Origin: Brevundimonas naejangsanensis
GTDB taxonomy: Bacteria > Pseudomonadota > Alphaproteobacteria > Caulobacterales > Caulobacteraceae
Direction: 5' to 3'
Length of the DNA: 64,000 nucleotides
Assembly: GCF_003627995.1 (NCBI RefSeq)
Contig: NZ_CP032707.1
Location: forward strand, 1,850,501-1,914,500
The number at the start of each line of letters is the position of its first letter. Within the stretch, counting starts at the first letter, position 1. The position numbers and the translations under genes were made by a program. Under the pieces are notes generated by a model. It had not been told where the DNA came from, searched no databases, and saw only the letters and a program-made list of their open reading frames with translations. Below are positions 48,884 through 61,279 of the stretch, piece by piece.

Positions 48884-50314
48884 CTAGGCGAACGGATATG
48901 GGCTCACCGACTTGGACCAGTCGTCCACCGTCAACGCCCGCCCGACCGGCGGGGCGGCGCGTTCGGCGCAGGGGTGGCGTTCGCACAGGCGGCAGGCAGG
49001 GCCGATCGGGGTGACCTCGGGCTTCTGCAGGTCCAGGCCGCGGGCGTAGATCAGGCGGTGGGCGTGCTTGAGCTCGCAGCCCAGGCCGATGGCGAGGTCC
49101 TGGCCTTCGGTGAAGGCGTCCTGGCCCTGGCGATCGACGGTGCGGGCCAGGGTGAACCAGCGGCCCCCATCAGGCGTCTCGATGATCTGGGTGAGGATGC
49201 GGCCCGGCGTGCGGAAGGCCGAGTGCAGCCGCCAGCGCGGGCAGGCCCCGCCGAAGCGCGAGAAGGGGAAGGCGCCCGAGGCGTAGCGCTTGGACACATT
49301 CCCCGCCTGATCCACCCGCATCAGGAAGAAGGGCACGCCGCGCGCCGTCGGCCGGGACAGCGTGGTCAGGCGGTGCGCCGCCTGCTCGAAGCCGACGCCG
49401 AAGCGGGCCTGAAGTCGGGCCAGGTCGTAGCCGGTCTCCTCCGCCGTCCGCTGGAAGGCGGCGTAGGGCATCAGCACGGCGGCGGCCAGGCTGTTGGTCA
49501 GGGAGGTCTTCAACAGGTTGCGGGTCGGGGCGTCGGGGGTGTTCGCCGCCTCGGTCAGGGCCTGAAGCTCGGGCCCGTGCTCGATCAGGACCAGTTGCGT
49601 CGCCACGGCGAAGGCGCGCGACGACGGGCCCAGCGCATCGGACAGCAGCAGCCGCCCCCGGTGCGGGTCGAAGCGGCGGGTCCATTCAACCATGACCTCG
49701 GCTGGCAGGGTGCGGACCGTCAGGCCGTGACGGGCGAACAGGCGCGCGCGGGCCAGGGCCTCGAAGCCCTCGTCGGGGGCGGGGGCTTCCGCGCGTAGGG
49801 CGTCGTGCAGGGCCTCGCCCAGGGCGTCGAGCTCGGGGAAGTGGTTGTGGCGGGCCTGGACGTATTCGCGCACCCATTCGGACGGGCTGTCGGTCGGGGC
49901 CGCGCCGCCGCCCGCCTCGACCTCGGCGCGGTCTCGCACGCGGCGGTCGGTGAAGGCGCGGTAGAGGCGCAGCACGGCGTCGGCGGCGGCGGGCTGGTCC
50001 TCGGCCAGTTGCATGATCTCGTGGCGCGGCACGGCCAGACCCTGAAACAGGGGGTCGGCGAAGACCTCGGACAGTTCCGCCTCGGACGCCGGGCCGCCGG
50101 ACTGGCTGAGGTTGCGCAGGTCGACGTCATAGGTTTCGGCCAGACGCAGCAGCAGCTGGGCCGAGACGGGACGCTGGTTGCGCTCGATGTGGTTCAGATA
50201 GGAGGGCGAGACGCCCAGGTCCGCCGCCATCGCCGTCTGCGACAGGTCAAGCTCGCGCCGCAGCCGCTTGAGGCGGCCGCCGAGAAAGAGTTTGCGATCA
50301 GCGGCGACGTTCAT
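48884..50314 (-). CDS. Short-chain fatty-acyl regulator of the ScfR/RamB type
   Basis: 476 residues. N-terminal XRE helix-turn-helix (LKRLRRELDLSQTAMAADLGVSPSYLNHIERNQRPVS in order), a middle region like DUF955/IrrE but with a degenerate metal site (VATQLVLIEHGPEL), and a C-terminal DUF2083 domain with cysteines in CRLCERHPCAERA. RamB and ScfR relatives regulate acetate, propionate or glyoxylate genes in response to acyl-CoA. It is divergent from aceA across a 155-base gap holding a perfect inverted repeat, which makes aceA the obvious target. Confidence 0.88.
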   Translation of the reverse strand: MNVAADRKLFLGGRLKRLRRELDLSQTAMAADLGVSPSYLNHIERNQRPVSAQLLLRLAETYDVDLRNLSQSGGPASEAELSEVFADPLFQGLAVPRHEIMQLAEDQPAAADAVLRLYRAFTDRRVRDRAEVEAGGGAAPTDSPSEWVREYVQARHNHFPELDALGEALHDALRAEAPAPDEGFEALARARLFARHGLTVRTLPAEVMVEWTRRFDPHRGRLLLSDALGPSSRAFAVATQLVLIEHGPELQALTEAANTPDAPTRNLLKTSLTNSLAAAVLMPYAAFQRTAEETGYDLARLQARFGVGFEQAAHRLTTLSRPTARGVPFFLMRVDQAGNVSKRYASGAFPFSRFGGACPRWRLHSAFRTPGRILTQIIETPDGGRWFTLARTVDRQGQDAFTEGQDLAIGLGCELKHAHRLIYARGLDLQKPEVTPIGPACRLCERHPCAERAAPPVGRALTVDDWSKSVSPYPFA

Positions 50315-50325
50315 GGCGCGATCAT

Positions 50326-50363
50326 GTCACATCATGACTTCAAAGCAAGTGTCATGATGTGAC
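50326..50363. promoter_or_regulatory. Candidate operator: perfect 13-bp inverted repeat
   Basis: GTCACATCATGAC at 50326-50338 and its exact complement GTCATGATGTGAC at 50351-50363, 12-base spacer. A related half-site GTGATGTGTCATTCGTGAC lies at 50388-50406. The left arm begins 12 bases upstream of the regulator's start codon, so binding would block the regulator's own transcription, and the site is about 107 bases before aceA. Confidence 0.7.
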
Positions 50364-50469
50364 TGTTTGACTTGAATGAAGCTCCTAGTGATGTGTCATT
50401 CGTGACGGGTGCGTGTTCAGGTCTTGGGGACGGCGGCTGCGGCCGCGCCTTATCGAGACCGAGACGAAC

Positions 50470-51747
50470 ATGACGACCTTCGCCGATCTGGTTCCTTCGC
50501 CCGCCGGCCGTTTCGACGGCATCGAGCGCCCCTATTCGCCGGAAGACGTTCTGCGTCTGCGCGGCTCGGTGCCGATCACCCATACGCTGGCCGAGCGTGG
50601 CGCCAACCGCCTGTGGGAGCTGCTGCACAGCGAGCCCTACATCAACGCCCTGGGCGCCGTGACCGGCAATCAGGCGATGCAGATGGTCCGCGCGGGTCTG
50701 AAGGCCATTTATCTGTCGGGCTGGCAGGTCGCGGCCGACGCCAACACGGCCAGCGCCATGTATCCGGACCAGTCGCTGTATCCGGCCAACGCCGCGCCGG
50801 AACTGTGCCGCCGCATCAACCGCACCCTGCAGCGCGCTGACCAGATCGAGCACGCCGAGGGCGGCGCCAAGCGCGACTGGTTCGCCCCCATCGTCGCCGA
50901 CGCCGAGGCCGGTTTCGGCGGGCCGCTGAACAGCTTTGAGATCATGAAGGCCTTCATCGAGGCGGGCGCCGCGGGCGTCCACTTCGAGGACCAGCTGGCG
51001 TCCGAGAAGAAGTGCGGCCACCTGGGCGGCAAGGTCCTGATCCCGACCCAGGCGCACGAGCGCAACCTGATCGCGGCGCGACTGGCGGCCGATGTCTGCG
51101 GCACGCCGACCCTGACGGTGGCGCGCACCGATGCGGAATCGGCCCAGCTGATCACCTCCGACATCGACGAGCGGGACCACCCCTTCATCGACCGCGAGAA
51201 CCGCACGCCCGAGGGCTTCTACCGCCTGAAGCCGGGCACGGGTCTGGACCACTGCATCGCGCGCGGCCTGTCGTATGCGAAATACGCCGACCTGCTGTGG
51301 TGGGAGACGTCGCACCCCGATCTGGACGATGCGAAGAAATTCGCCGAGGCGGTCCAGAAAGAGCATCCGGGCAAGCTGATGGCCTACAACTGCTCGCCCT
51401 CGTTCAACTGGGAAGCCAAGCTGGACAAGGCGACCATCGCCAAGTTCCAGCGCGAGCTGGGGGCCATGGGCTACAAATTCCAGTTCGTGACGCTGGCGGG
51501 CTTCCACAGCCTGAACAACGGCATGTTCGAGCTGGCCTCGGGCTATCGCGATCGCGGCATGGCGGCTTATTCCGAGCTGCAGCAGCGCGAGTTCGCCAAT
51601 GAGGCCATCGGCTACACCGCCACCCGCCACCAGCGCGAGGTCGGCACCGGCTATTTCGACGACGTCGCCACGGTCATCTCGTCGGGCCAATCCTCGACCA
51701 CGGCCCTGAAGGACTCGACCGAAACCGCCCAATTCCACGCCGCCTGA
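50470..51747 (+). CDS. aceA: Isocitrate lyase
   Basis: 425 residues. Splits isocitrate to succinate and glyoxylate, the first step of the glyoxylate shunt. Active-site signature KKCGHLGGK is intact with the catalytic Cys; other conserved segments are [22 protein letters not shown] and YNCSPSFNW. Start ATG 50470, which opens [17 protein letters not shown]. Malate synthase is not in the window. Probably controlled by the divergent ScfR-like regulator. Confidence 0.97.
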   Translation: MTTFADLVPSPAGRFDGIERPYSPEDVLRLRGSVPITHTLAERGANRLWELLHSEPYINALGAVTGNQAMQMVRAGLKAIYLSGWQVAADANTASAMYPDQSLYPANAAPELCRRINRTLQRADQIEHAEGGAKRDWFAPIVADAEAGFGGPLNSFEIMKAFIEAGAAGVHFEDQLASEKKCGHLGGKVLIPTQAHERNLIAARLAADVCGTPTLTVARTDAESAQLITSDIDERDHPFIDRENRTPEGFYRLKPGTGLDHCIARGLSYAKYADLLWWETSHPDLDDAKKFAEAVQKEHPGKLMAYNCSPSFNWEAKLDKATIAKFQRELGAMGYKFQFVTLAGFHSLNNGMFELASGYRDRGMAAYSELQQREFANEAIGYTATRHQREVGTGYFDDVATVISSGQSSTTALKDSTETAQFHAA

Positions 51748-51764
51748 ACCCCGGAGAGAGACCC

Positions 51765-51974
51765 ATGGAGCCCTTGACCCGACCGCAAGCGATCATCGAT
51801 TTCTGCCTGGCCCCTCTGGGGCTGGACGGAGCGAGCGAAGCCGAACGCGAGGTGCGCCGCCGCCTGGAGCACGTCATCAAGACCTTTCAGGCCAAGGCCG
51901 CCCGGCCGGTCAGCGTGGACTTCTCGTCCATGCCCAGCCAGGTCATCAACGAGGCCGCGCACGGCTACGAATAG
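51765..51974 (+). CDS. Small protein downstream of aceA
   Basis: 69 residues, ATG 51765, 17 bases after the aceA stop with GGAGAGAG as ribosome site, so probably cotranscribed. Helical and soluble (EAEREVRRRLEHVIKTFQAKAA), ends SQVINEAAHGYE. No family recognised. Operon position suggests a link to glyoxylate metabolism, untested. Confidence 0.65.
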   Translation: MEPLTRPQAIIDFCLAPLGLDGASEAEREVRRRLEHVIKTFQAKAARPVSVDFSSMPSQVINEAAHGYE

Positions 51975-52014
51975 GCCGCGCCATCATTGGGAGGAAGGCT
52001 GATTCACACTCTCC

Positions 52015-52134
52015 GCTCATCCCGGCGGAGGCCGGGGACCCAGTGAGAGCGCCAGTCTCAGACCTTACCGCTGAGCGAAGCGCCTCGAAGCCAAAGCACT
52101 GGATCCCGGCGTCCGCCGCGATGAGCGGGATGAG
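52015..52134. repeat. Mosaic palindrome D
   Basis: Left arm about 52015-52044 (CTCATCCCGGCGGAGGCCGG then ACCCAGTG) and right arm 52097-52134 (CACTGGATCCCGGCGTCCGC, then GCGGGATGAG). Arms pair with a short insertion on the right. It lies between the aceA small protein and the hybrid kinase. Confidence 0.65.
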
Positions 52135-52151
52135 GGAAGGCCTGGAAGACC

Positions 52152-54469
<2,318 letters not shown>

Positions 54470-54618
54470 CGCGATGCTCCCCTCAGCTCGTAAGCGTTCC
54501 GCCGTAAATCCGTGAAGAAACCAAGCTAAACACACGGTATGCGTCGAAGGCCGAGTCGGCGGACGACGATGGGTCAGTCTAGGTCGGGCTGCTGAACAAT
54601 GAGATAACGTCGGTCGAA

Positions 54619-56043
54619 ATGCCTTACGATCATTCTCCGTCACCCGTCGCCCCGACCGCGTCGTCCCGGCTGTGGACGGCCGGCGCCAGCGGGGGCGTGG
54701 CCATACTGGTGATGGCGGTGCTGGCGGTGATGAAGCCAGAATTGGCTGGCTGGCTGGCGGCCGGCGCCGTGGCGGTGGCGCTTGCGACCTGGCTGGTCAA
54801 CCGCGCGCCGGCGACGCTCGCCGACGAGGCCGAGTTCGAGGCGGGCGCGGCGGTCGACCTGGGGCCGGACGCGGCCCTGCTGGGGGACGCCTTCGAGGCG
54901 TTGGACGACCCCATCCTGATCATCAGCGGCGGCGAGGCCGACGACATCGCCGGGCGCCGCATCGCCCTGGCCAATGCGGCGGCGCGCGACCTGTTCAAGC
55001 TGGGCGGGACGGGCGGCGGGCTGCTGGTCTCGGTGATCCGCGAGCCGCGCGTGCTGGAGGCGGTGGACGAGGCTTTGTTCGACGACTTCGGCGCCGAGGT
55101 GGATTATGTCGGCGGCGGCGCCCAGGAGCGGCATTGGCGGGCCTTCGTCCGGCCCCTGCCGACGCGCGAAAAGTCCGCCTGGGGCGGAGGGGCGCTGGCC
55201 CTTCTGGCCCTGCGCGACGAGACGGACGTGCGCCGCATGGAGAAGATGCGCGTCGACTTCCTGGCCAACGCCAGCCACGAACTGCGCACGCCCCTGGCCT
55301 CCCTGTCCGGCTTCATCGAGACGTTGAAGGGCCACGCCAAGGACGACCCCAAGGCGCGCGACAAGTTCCTGGACATCATGGCGGTGCAGGCGGACCGGAT
55401 GCGGCGGCTGGTGGCCGACCTCCTGTCGCTGAGCCGGATCGAGCTGAACGAGCACATCGTCCCCCTGGGCCGGGTCGAATTGTCGCGGGCGGCCGCTGAC
55501 GTGGTCGACGCCGTCAGTGTGATCTCCCGGGAACGGCAGGTGACGATTCGGGCCGATCTGGACGTCGGCGGCGTCAGTGTCTCGGGGGATCGCGACGAAA
55601 TCGCCCAGGTGATTCAGAACCTGGTCGACAACGCCCTGAAATATTCGAGCCCCGGCGGCCAGATCGAGATCGCCATCGAGCGCAACCGCAGCCTGGACGA
55701 GGCCATGGCCGCGCGCATGCCCGAAGGCAATCGGCTGTCGCTGGCGACCCCTGACCGCGAGGCGGGCCAGCGCTACGCCGTGGTGACGGTGCGCGACCAC
55801 GGGCCGGGCATGGCGCGCGAACACCTGCCGCGCCTGACCGAGCGCTTCTATCGCGTCGAGGGCCAGAAGAGCGGCGAGCGGCAGGGCACGGGCCTGGGCC
55901 TGGCCATCGTGCGCCACATCATCATCCGCCACCGCGGGGGACTGACGGTGGACAGCGCGCCGGGCCAAGGCGCGATCTTCGCCGCCTGCTTCCCCCAGGC
56001 GCCGGACCGGCGGGACGGCGAGCCGTCGAACGGCGCGGCCTGA
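54619..56043 (+). CDS. phoR: Phosphate regulon sensor kinase
   Basis: 474 residues: two N-terminal membrane helices, a PAS-like region (ALDDPILIIS, RIALANAAARDLF), HisKA with the phosphorylated His in NASHELRTPLASLSGF, and the ATPase domain (NLVDNALKYSSPGG, RDHGPGMAREHLPRLTERFYRV, GTGLGLAIVRHI). Phosphorylates PhoB when phosphate is scarce and is inhibited through PstB and PhoU. First gene of the phosphate cluster, divergent from the hybrid kinase. Confidence 0.94.
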   Translation: MPYDHSPSPVAPTASSRLWTAGASGGVAILVMAVLAVMKPELAGWLAAGAVAVALATWLVNRAPATLADEAEFEAGAAVDLGPDAALLGDAFEALDDPILIISGGEADDIAGRRIALANAAARDLFKLGGTGGGLLVSVIREPRVLEAVDEALFDDFGAEVDYVGGGAQERHWRAFVRPLPTREKSAWGGGALALLALRDETDVRRMEKMRVDFLANASHELRTPLASLSGFIETLKGHAKDDPKARDKFLDIMAVQADRMRRLVADLLSLSRIELNEHIVPLGRVELSRAAADVVDAVSVISRERQVTIRADLDVGGVSVSGDRDEIAQVIQNLVDNALKYSSPGGQIEIAIERNRSLDEAMAARMPEGNRLSLATPDREAGQRYAVVTVRDHGPGMAREHLPRLTERFYRVEGQKSGERQGTGLGLAIVRHIIIRHRGGLTVDSAPGQGAIFAACFPQAPDRRDGEPSNGAA

Positions 56044-56063
56044 GGCTGGGCGCCGTAACAGAA

Positions 56064-56081
56064 GTGTCATCGTGCCGTCTT
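56064..56081 (+). promoter_or_regulatory. Candidate PhoB box upstream of pstC
   Basis: GTGTCAT CGTG CCGTCTT. Compared with the Pho box pattern of two CTGTCAT units separated by four bases, the first unit matches six of seven and the second five of seven. It lies 86 bases before pstC, after the phoR stop. Confidence 0.5.
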
Positions 56082-56166
56082 AATCCGCTGACCTATGGCG
56101 GGCAGTTTCCCGGCTGAAACGCACCGCACCCCCGGCGCGTGCTAATTCCTGCGCTGATCGGACCGG

Positions 56167-57597
56167 ATGATCTGGATTTTCCTGCTGCTGCTGACCGCCT
56201 TCTCCGTCCTGGCCTATGTGGGCGGGCGGATGCTGGCCCTGCGTCGCGGCGCGGGGACGAAGTCGCATTCGCGCCCGGGCCAGCACGGCCTCTACGCCCT
56301 GATCTGGGTCGGCGTTCCGGCCCTGGCCATGCTGATCGCCGCCTCGGTCTTCTCGACCCCGATCGAGCGCCAGATGATGCAGGCGGGCGCGCCGGACAGC
56401 GTCGCCCAGCTGGAGCCCTTCCGCCGCGAGGCCTTCTTCGCCGACGCCCGCCGCATCGGTCGGGGGCAGGAGGCGCAGCAGATCTGGCCCGCGCCCTATG
56501 CCGAGGAGCTTCCGGCCGAGGGCCGTCGCGCGCATCGCATCACCGCGACCCTGAACTGGGGCGGGGGCGTCGCCGCCCTCATCGCCGCCGTCCTGGGCGG
56601 CTTGTTCGTCTTCACCCGCATCCGTCCTGACCTGCGCGCGCGCAACAAGGTCGAAGGCTGGATTACGGGCGTGCTGTTCGCCTGTTCGGCGGTGGCGGTG
56701 CTGACCACGCTGGGCATCATCTTCTCCCTGGTGTGGGACAGCTTGCGCTTCTTCAGCATGGTGCCGATCACCGAGTTCCTGTTCGGGACCAAGTGGAGCC
56801 CGCAGATCGCCATCCGCGCCGATCAGGTGGGCTCGTCGGGCGCCTTCGGGGCCGTGCCCCTGTTCGCGGGCACCTTCCTGATCATGGCCATCGCCATGGC
56901 GGTGGCGGCCCCCATCGGCCTGTTCTCGGCCGTCTATCTGTCGGAGTATTCGGGCAAGAAGACCCGCGCCCTGGTCAAGCCGGCGCTGGAGGTCCTGGCC
57001 GGGGTGCCGACCGTGGTTTACGGCTTCTTCGCCGCCCTGACGGTGGGGCCGGCGCTGCGCGTCTTCTTCAACGGCCTCGGCGACCTGCTGATCGGCGGGC
57101 CGCTGAACGGCCTGGGGCTGTACCTGTCCCTGGTCCAGAACCAGATGGCGCTGGTCGCGGGCGCCGTCATGGGGATCATGCTGATCCCCTTCGTCAGCTC
57201 CCTGTCGGATGATATCCTTAACGCTGTGCCGCAATCCCTGCGCGACGGGTCCTACGCCATGGGCGCGACCAAGTCCGAGACGGTCAAGAAGGTGCTGCTG
57301 CCCGCCGCCCTGCCGGGCATCGCCGGCGCCCTGCTGCTGGCCGTGTCGCGCGCCATCGGCGAGACCATGATCGTGACCATGGCCGCCGGCCTGGCCGCCA
57401 AGCTGACGCTAAACCCGTTGGAGACGGTCACGACCGTCACCGTTCAGATCGTCACCCTGCTGACCGGCGACCAGGAGTTCAACAGCCCCAAGACGCTGGC
57501 CGCCTTCGGCCTGGGCCTGACCCTGTTCGTCGTCACCCTGCTGCTGAACATCGTCGCCATGCGTATCGTGCAAGCCTATCGGGAACAGTATGACTGA
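56167..57597 (+). CDS. pstC: Phosphate ABC transporter permease
   Basis: 476 residues, longer than the usual 300 because of an N-terminal extension with two helices (IWIFLLLLTAFSVLAYVGG, YALIWVGVPALAMLIAA) and a periplasmic region. The permease core has MAIAMAVAAPIGLFSAVYLSEYSG and the EAA loop near VPQSLRDGSYAMGATKSETVKKVLLP. Forms the Pst channel with PstA. Overlaps pstA by eight bases. Confidence 0.95.
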   Translation: MIWIFLLLLTAFSVLAYVGGRMLALRRGAGTKSHSRPGQHGLYALIWVGVPALAMLIAASVFSTPIERQMMQAGAPDSVAQLEPFRREAFFADARRIGRGQEAQQIWPAPYAEELPAEGRRAHRITATLNWGGGVAALIAAVLGGLFVFTRIRPDLRARNKVEGWITGVLFACSAVAVLTTLGIIFSLVWDSLRFFSMVPITEFLFGTKWSPQIAIRADQVGSSGAFGAVPLFAGTFLIMAIAMAVAAPIGLFSAVYLSEYSGKKTRALVKPALEVLAGVPTVVYGFFAALTVGPALRVFFNGLGDLLIGGPLNGLGLYLSLVQNQMALVAGAVMGIMLIPFVSSLSDDILNAVPQSLRDGSYAMGATKSETVKKVLLPAALPGIAGALLLAVSRAIGETMIVTMAAGLAAKLTLNPLETVTTVTVQIVTLLTGDQEFNSPKTLAAFGLGLTLFVVTLLLNIVAMRIVQAYREQYD

Positions 57598-58885
57598 CGC
57601 GGCTTCCCCCTCGACCGGCGTCAGCCCGCGCACCCAGCGCCTGAAGGCCCGCCTGCGCGCCCGCTATGCGCGCGAGACCCGCTTCCGCTGGTACGGCCGG
57701 GCGGCCATCGGCGTGGCCCTGGCCTTCCTGGTGATTCTGCTCGGCAGCATCGTCATGCAGGGCTACACGGCCTTCTACGCCCACAGCGTGACCCTGCCGG
57801 TCTATATGGACCCGGCGCGGATCGATCGGTCCTATCCGCAGGGCGCCAATTTCGAGCAGATCGTCGCCGAGCAGCAGATCCGCCGCCTGGGCGTCCAGGA
57901 CGACGCCGAGGGGACCAAGGCCGCGGCCATGAAGGCCCTGCTGTCCTCGGAGTTGAAGTTCCAGGCCGCCAAGATGATCGCGCGCCAGCCCAGCCTGCTG
58001 GGCCAGACCGTGCCGGTCGCCGCGCCCCTGTCGGACGACGCGGAAATGTATCTGAAGGGCCAGATCACCCGTGCAGTCCCCGAGGACCAGCGTCGCGTTT
58101 CGAACGAGCAGATGGCCTGGCTGGACAAGATGAAGGCTTCGGGCGCGGTGCGCGCCCACTTCAACGCCGCCCTGTTCACCAAGGGCGACTCGACCCAGCC
58201 GGAGTTGGCGGGCCTGCTGGGCGCCGTGGTCGGTTCGGCTCTGATGCTGGCGGTGACGGCCCTGATCGCCATCCCGGTCGGCGTCGGCGCGGCCGTGTGG
58301 CTGGAGGAATACTCCCCCCGCAACCGCATCACGGCGATCATCGAGGTCAACATCAACAACCTGGCCGCCGTGCCGTCGATCGTTTACGGCCTGCTGGGCC
58401 TGGCCCTGTTCATCAACTTCCTGCACCTGCCGAGGGCCAGTCCGCTGGTCGGGGGCCTGGTGCTGGCGCTGATGGCCCTGCCGACCATCATCATCGCCAC
58501 CCGTTCGTCGCTGAAGGCGGTGCCGCCGTCGATCCGCGAGGCGGCCCTGGCCATGGGCGCCAGCCGCACCCAGACGGTGTTCGGCCACGTCCTGCCGCTG
58601 GCCATGCCCGGCGTGATGACCGGCGCCATCATCTCCATGGCCCACGCCCTGGGCGAGACGGCCCCGCTGCTGCTGATCGGCATGATCAGCTTCGTGCCGG
58701 GCGTGCCGCACGCCATCGACGAGCCCGTCGGCGCCCTGCCGTCGCTGATCTACATCTGGGAGAACGCCTCGGAGCGCGCCTTCCACGAACGGACGGCGGC
58801 CGCCATCCTTGTCCTTCTCGCCTTCATGATCGTCATGAACGCCGCCGCCGTCCTGCTGCGCCGGCGCTTCGAACGCCGGTGGTAG
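57590..58885 (+). CDS. pstA: Phosphate ABC transporter permease
   Basis: 431 residues. Like PstC it is extended, with a DUF3333-type N-terminal region ([29 protein letters not shown], then [14 protein letters not shown]). The permease domain contains [14 protein letters not shown], the EAA-loop [26 protein letters not shown], and the C-terminal helices. Start ATG 57590. Confidence 0.95.
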   Translation: MTDAASPSTGVSPRTQRLKARLRARYARETRFRWYGRAAIGVALAFLVILLGSIVMQGYTAFYAHSVTLPVYMDPARIDRSYPQGANFEQIVAEQQIRRLGVQDDAEGTKAAAMKALLSSELKFQAAKMIARQPSLLGQTVPVAAPLSDDAEMYLKGQITRAVPEDQRRVSNEQMAWLDKMKASGAVRAHFNAALFTKGDSTQPELAGLLGAVVGSALMLAVTALIAIPVGVGAAVWLEEYSPRNRITAIIEVNINNLAAVPSIVYGLLGLALFINFLHLPRASPLVGGLVLALMALPTIIIATRSSLKAVPPSIREAALAMGASRTQTVFGHVLPLAMPGVMTGAIISMAHALGETAPLLLIGMISFVPGVPHAIDEPVGALPSLIYIWENASERAFHERTAAAILVLLAFMIVMNAAAVLLRRRFERRW

Positions 58886-58890
58886 TCCCT

Positions 58891-59763
58891 ATGAAGTTCA
58901 ACATTCTTCGCGCGCCCGAAGGCCAGTCCAGCGGCGGCACGGCTGACGCCGGCGCCGGCCTGACGACCGCGCCTATCGTGGGCGGCAACGCCTCGGTGCC
59001 GCTCGGCCCGATCAAGATCGCCGCGCGCGACGTCAGCGTCTTCTACGGCGACAAACAGGCCCTGTTCGACGTGTCCCTGGACATCCCGGACAAGACGGTG
59101 ACGGCTTTGATCGGTCCGTCGGGCTGCGGCAAGTCGACCTTCCTGCGGACGATGAACCGCATGAACGACACCATCCCCGGCTGCCGCGTGACCGGCCGCA
59201 TCGACATGGACGGCGGCGACATCAACGACCGCAAGATCGACCCCGTGCTGCTGCGCGCCCAGGTCGGCATGGTGTTCCAGAAGCCGAACCCCTTCCCCAA
59301 GTCGATCTATGAGAACGTGGCCTATGGGCCCAAGATCCACGGCCTGGCCTCGACCAAGGGCGAGATGGACGACATCGTCCAGAAGGCGCTGAAGCGCGCC
59401 GGCCTGTGGGACGAGGTGGCCGACCGCCTGCACTCGCCGGGCACCGGCCTGTCGGGCGGCCAGCAGCAGCGTCTGGTCATCGCCCGCGCCATCGCGGTCG
59501 AACCCGAAGTCATCCTGATGGACGAGCCCTGCTCGGCGCTGGACCCGATCGCCACGGCCAAGATCGAGGAGCTGATCGACGAACTGCGCGAGCGCTACTG
59601 CATCGTCATCGTCACCCACTCCATGGCCCAGGCGGCCCGCGTGTCGCAGCGCACGGCCTTCTTCCACATGGGCAAGCTGGTCGAGACCGGCGACACCGAA
59701 GAGATCTTCACCAATCCGCGCGAGCGGCGCACGCTCGACTACATCACGGGCCGCTTCGGCTGA
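58891..59763 (+). CDS. pstB: Phosphate ABC transporter ATPase
   Basis: 290 residues. Walker [11 protein letters not shown] near residue 73, Q-loop [21 protein letters not shown], signature [15 protein letters not shown] and Walker [13 protein letters not shown]. It powers phosphate uptake and, with PhoU, signals transport status to PhoR. An N-terminal 45-residue flexible stretch precedes the ATPase. Start ATG 58891, five bases after pstA. Confidence 0.97.
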   Translation: MKFNILRAPEGQSSGGTADAGAGLTTAPIVGGNASVPLGPIKIAARDVSVFYGDKQALFDVSLDIPDKTVTALIGPSGCGKSTFLRTMNRMNDTIPGCRVTGRIDMDGGDINDRKIDPVLLRAQVGMVFQKPNPFPKSIYENVAYGPKIHGLASTKGEMDDIVQKALKRAGLWDEVADRLHSPGTGLSGGQQQRLVIARAIAVEPEVILMDEPCSALDPIATAKIEELIDELRERYCIVIVTHSMAQAARVSQRTAFFHMGKLVETGDTEEIFTNPRERRTLDYITGRFG

Positions 59764-59773
59764 GGACGCGACG

Positions 59774-60535
59774 ATGAACCAGCATACGGTCAAGGCCTAC
59801 GGCGACGAACTGAACCAGCTGACGGCCGAGGTGGTGCGCATGGGCGGCCTGGCCGAGGCCCAGGTGGCCGACGCCATCGAATCCGTCGCCCGGCGCGACG
59901 TGGCCCTGGCCAAGGCGGTGGTCGAGCGCGACGTCCGCCTGGACGCCCTGCACCGCGACATCGAGAAGAAGGCCATCCGGCTGATCGCCCTGCGCCAGCC
60001 GGTCGCCAGCGATCTGCGCCGCACCCTGGGGTCGATGAAGCTGGCTTCCGACCTGGAGCGGACCGGCGACCTGGCCAAGAACATCGCCAAGCGCGCCCTG
60101 ATCCTGGCCGAGGCCGAGCCGATGCAGCCGCTGACCCGCTCGATCGAGCGCATGGGCCGGCTGGTGTCGAACCGCCTGCGCGACGTGCTGGACGCCTATA
60201 CGGCCTCGGAGATCGAGCGCGCCCTGTCGGTCTGGCAGACCGACGACGAGGTGGACGAGCACTACAACGCCCTGTTCCGCGAACTGCTCACCTACATGAT
60301 GGGCGACCCGCGCACGATCACGGCCTGCACCCACCTGCTGTTCATGGCCAAGAACCTGGAGCGGATCGGCGACCACGCGACCAACATCGCCGAGACGGTC
60401 CACTACGAGATCACCGGCGAGGAAATGCTGGGCGAACGGCCCAAGGCCGTGCCCGGTCCCGGCGAAGAGCCGACGCCGACCCCGCATCTGTCCGCCCCGT
60501 CATCGGACCTGGGGCCGGATGCGGCGGACGACTGA
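59774..60535 (+). CDS. phoU: Phosphate signalling protein PhoU
   Basis: 253 residues with two three-helix PhoU repeats: GSMKLASDLERTGDLAKNIAKRA in the first half and TACTHLLFMAKNLERIGDHATNIAE in the second carry the metal-binding acidic motifs. Extra 35-residue Pro-rich tail. Damps PhoR output when phosphate is ample. Ten bases after pstB. Confidence 0.96.
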   Translation: MNQHTVKAYGDELNQLTAEVVRMGGLAEAQVADAIESVARRDVALAKAVVERDVRLDALHRDIEKKAIRLIALRQPVASDLRRTLGSMKLASDLERTGDLAKNIAKRALILAEAEPMQPLTRSIERMGRLVSNRLRDVLDAYTASEIERALSVWQTDDEVDEHYNALFRELLTYMMGDPRTITACTHLLFMAKNLERIGDHATNIAETVHYEITGEEMLGERPKAVPGPGEEPTPTPHLSAPSSDLGPDAADD

Positions 60536-60581
60536 CGACCCCCTACATCGCTGACGACTTCGACGAACCGGAGAGGCTGAC

Positions 60582-61271
60582 GTGCAACCCTATATCCTGG
60601 TGATGGAAGACGAGGACGCCCTGGCCACCTTGCTCCAGTACAATCTGGAGAAGGAAGGCTACGACGTGACCGTCGCCGCCGACGGCGAGGAGGGCATGCT
60701 GCAGATCGAGGAGCGGACCCCCGACCTGATCCTGCTGGACTGGATGCTGCCCAAGCTGTCGGGCATCGAGGTCTGCCGCCGCATTCGCGGCCGGGCCGAG
60801 ACGCGCAACCTGCCGATCATCATGCTGACCGCGCGCGGCGAAGAGACGGACCGCGTGCGCGGCCTGGACACCGGCGCCGACGACTATATGACCAAGCCCT
60901 TCTCGATGACGGAGCTGACCGCGCGCATCCGCGCCGTGCTGCGTCGCATCCGCCCGGGCCTGGCCGACGACCGGGTCAACCACGCCGACATCATCATGGA
61001 CCGCGTCGCCCACCGCGTCAGCCGGGCGGGCAAGGAGATTCACCTGGGGCCGACGGAGTTCCGCCTGCTGGACCACTTCCTCAAGCATCCGGGGCGGGTG
61101 TTCAGCCGTGAGCAGCTGCTGGACGCCGTCTGGGGCTCGGACGTCTATGTCGAGGCCCGCACCGTGGACGTCCACGTCGGCCGCCTGCGCAAGGCGCTGA
61201 ACGTCGAGGGCACGGTCAACCCGATCCGCACCGTGCGCTCGGCGGGCTATTCGCTGGACCTGAACAACTAA
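60582..61271 (+). CDS. phoB: Phosphate regulon response regulator
   Basis: 229 residues, GTG 60582 with GAGAGG upstream. Receiver domain with phosphorylated Asp53 (LILLDWMLPKLSG) and Lys in MTKPFSMTEL, then an OmpR-type winged helix (LGPTEFRLLDHFLKHPGRVFSREQLLDAVWG in order). Activates pst and other low-phosphate genes. It is last in the cluster, as in other Caulobacterales. Confidence 0.95.
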   Translation: MQPYILVMEDEDALATLLQYNLEKEGYDVTVAADGEEGMLQIEERTPDLILLDWMLPKLSGIEVCRRIRGRAETRNLPIIMLTARGEETDRVRGLDTGADDYMTKPFSMTELTARIRAVLRRIRPGLADDRVNHADIIMDRVAHRVSRAGKEIHLGPTEFRLLDHFLKHPGRVFSREQLLDAVWGSDVYVEARTVDVHVGRLRKALNVEGTVNPIRTVRSAGYSLDLNN

Positions 61272-61279
61272 TAGGCTTT

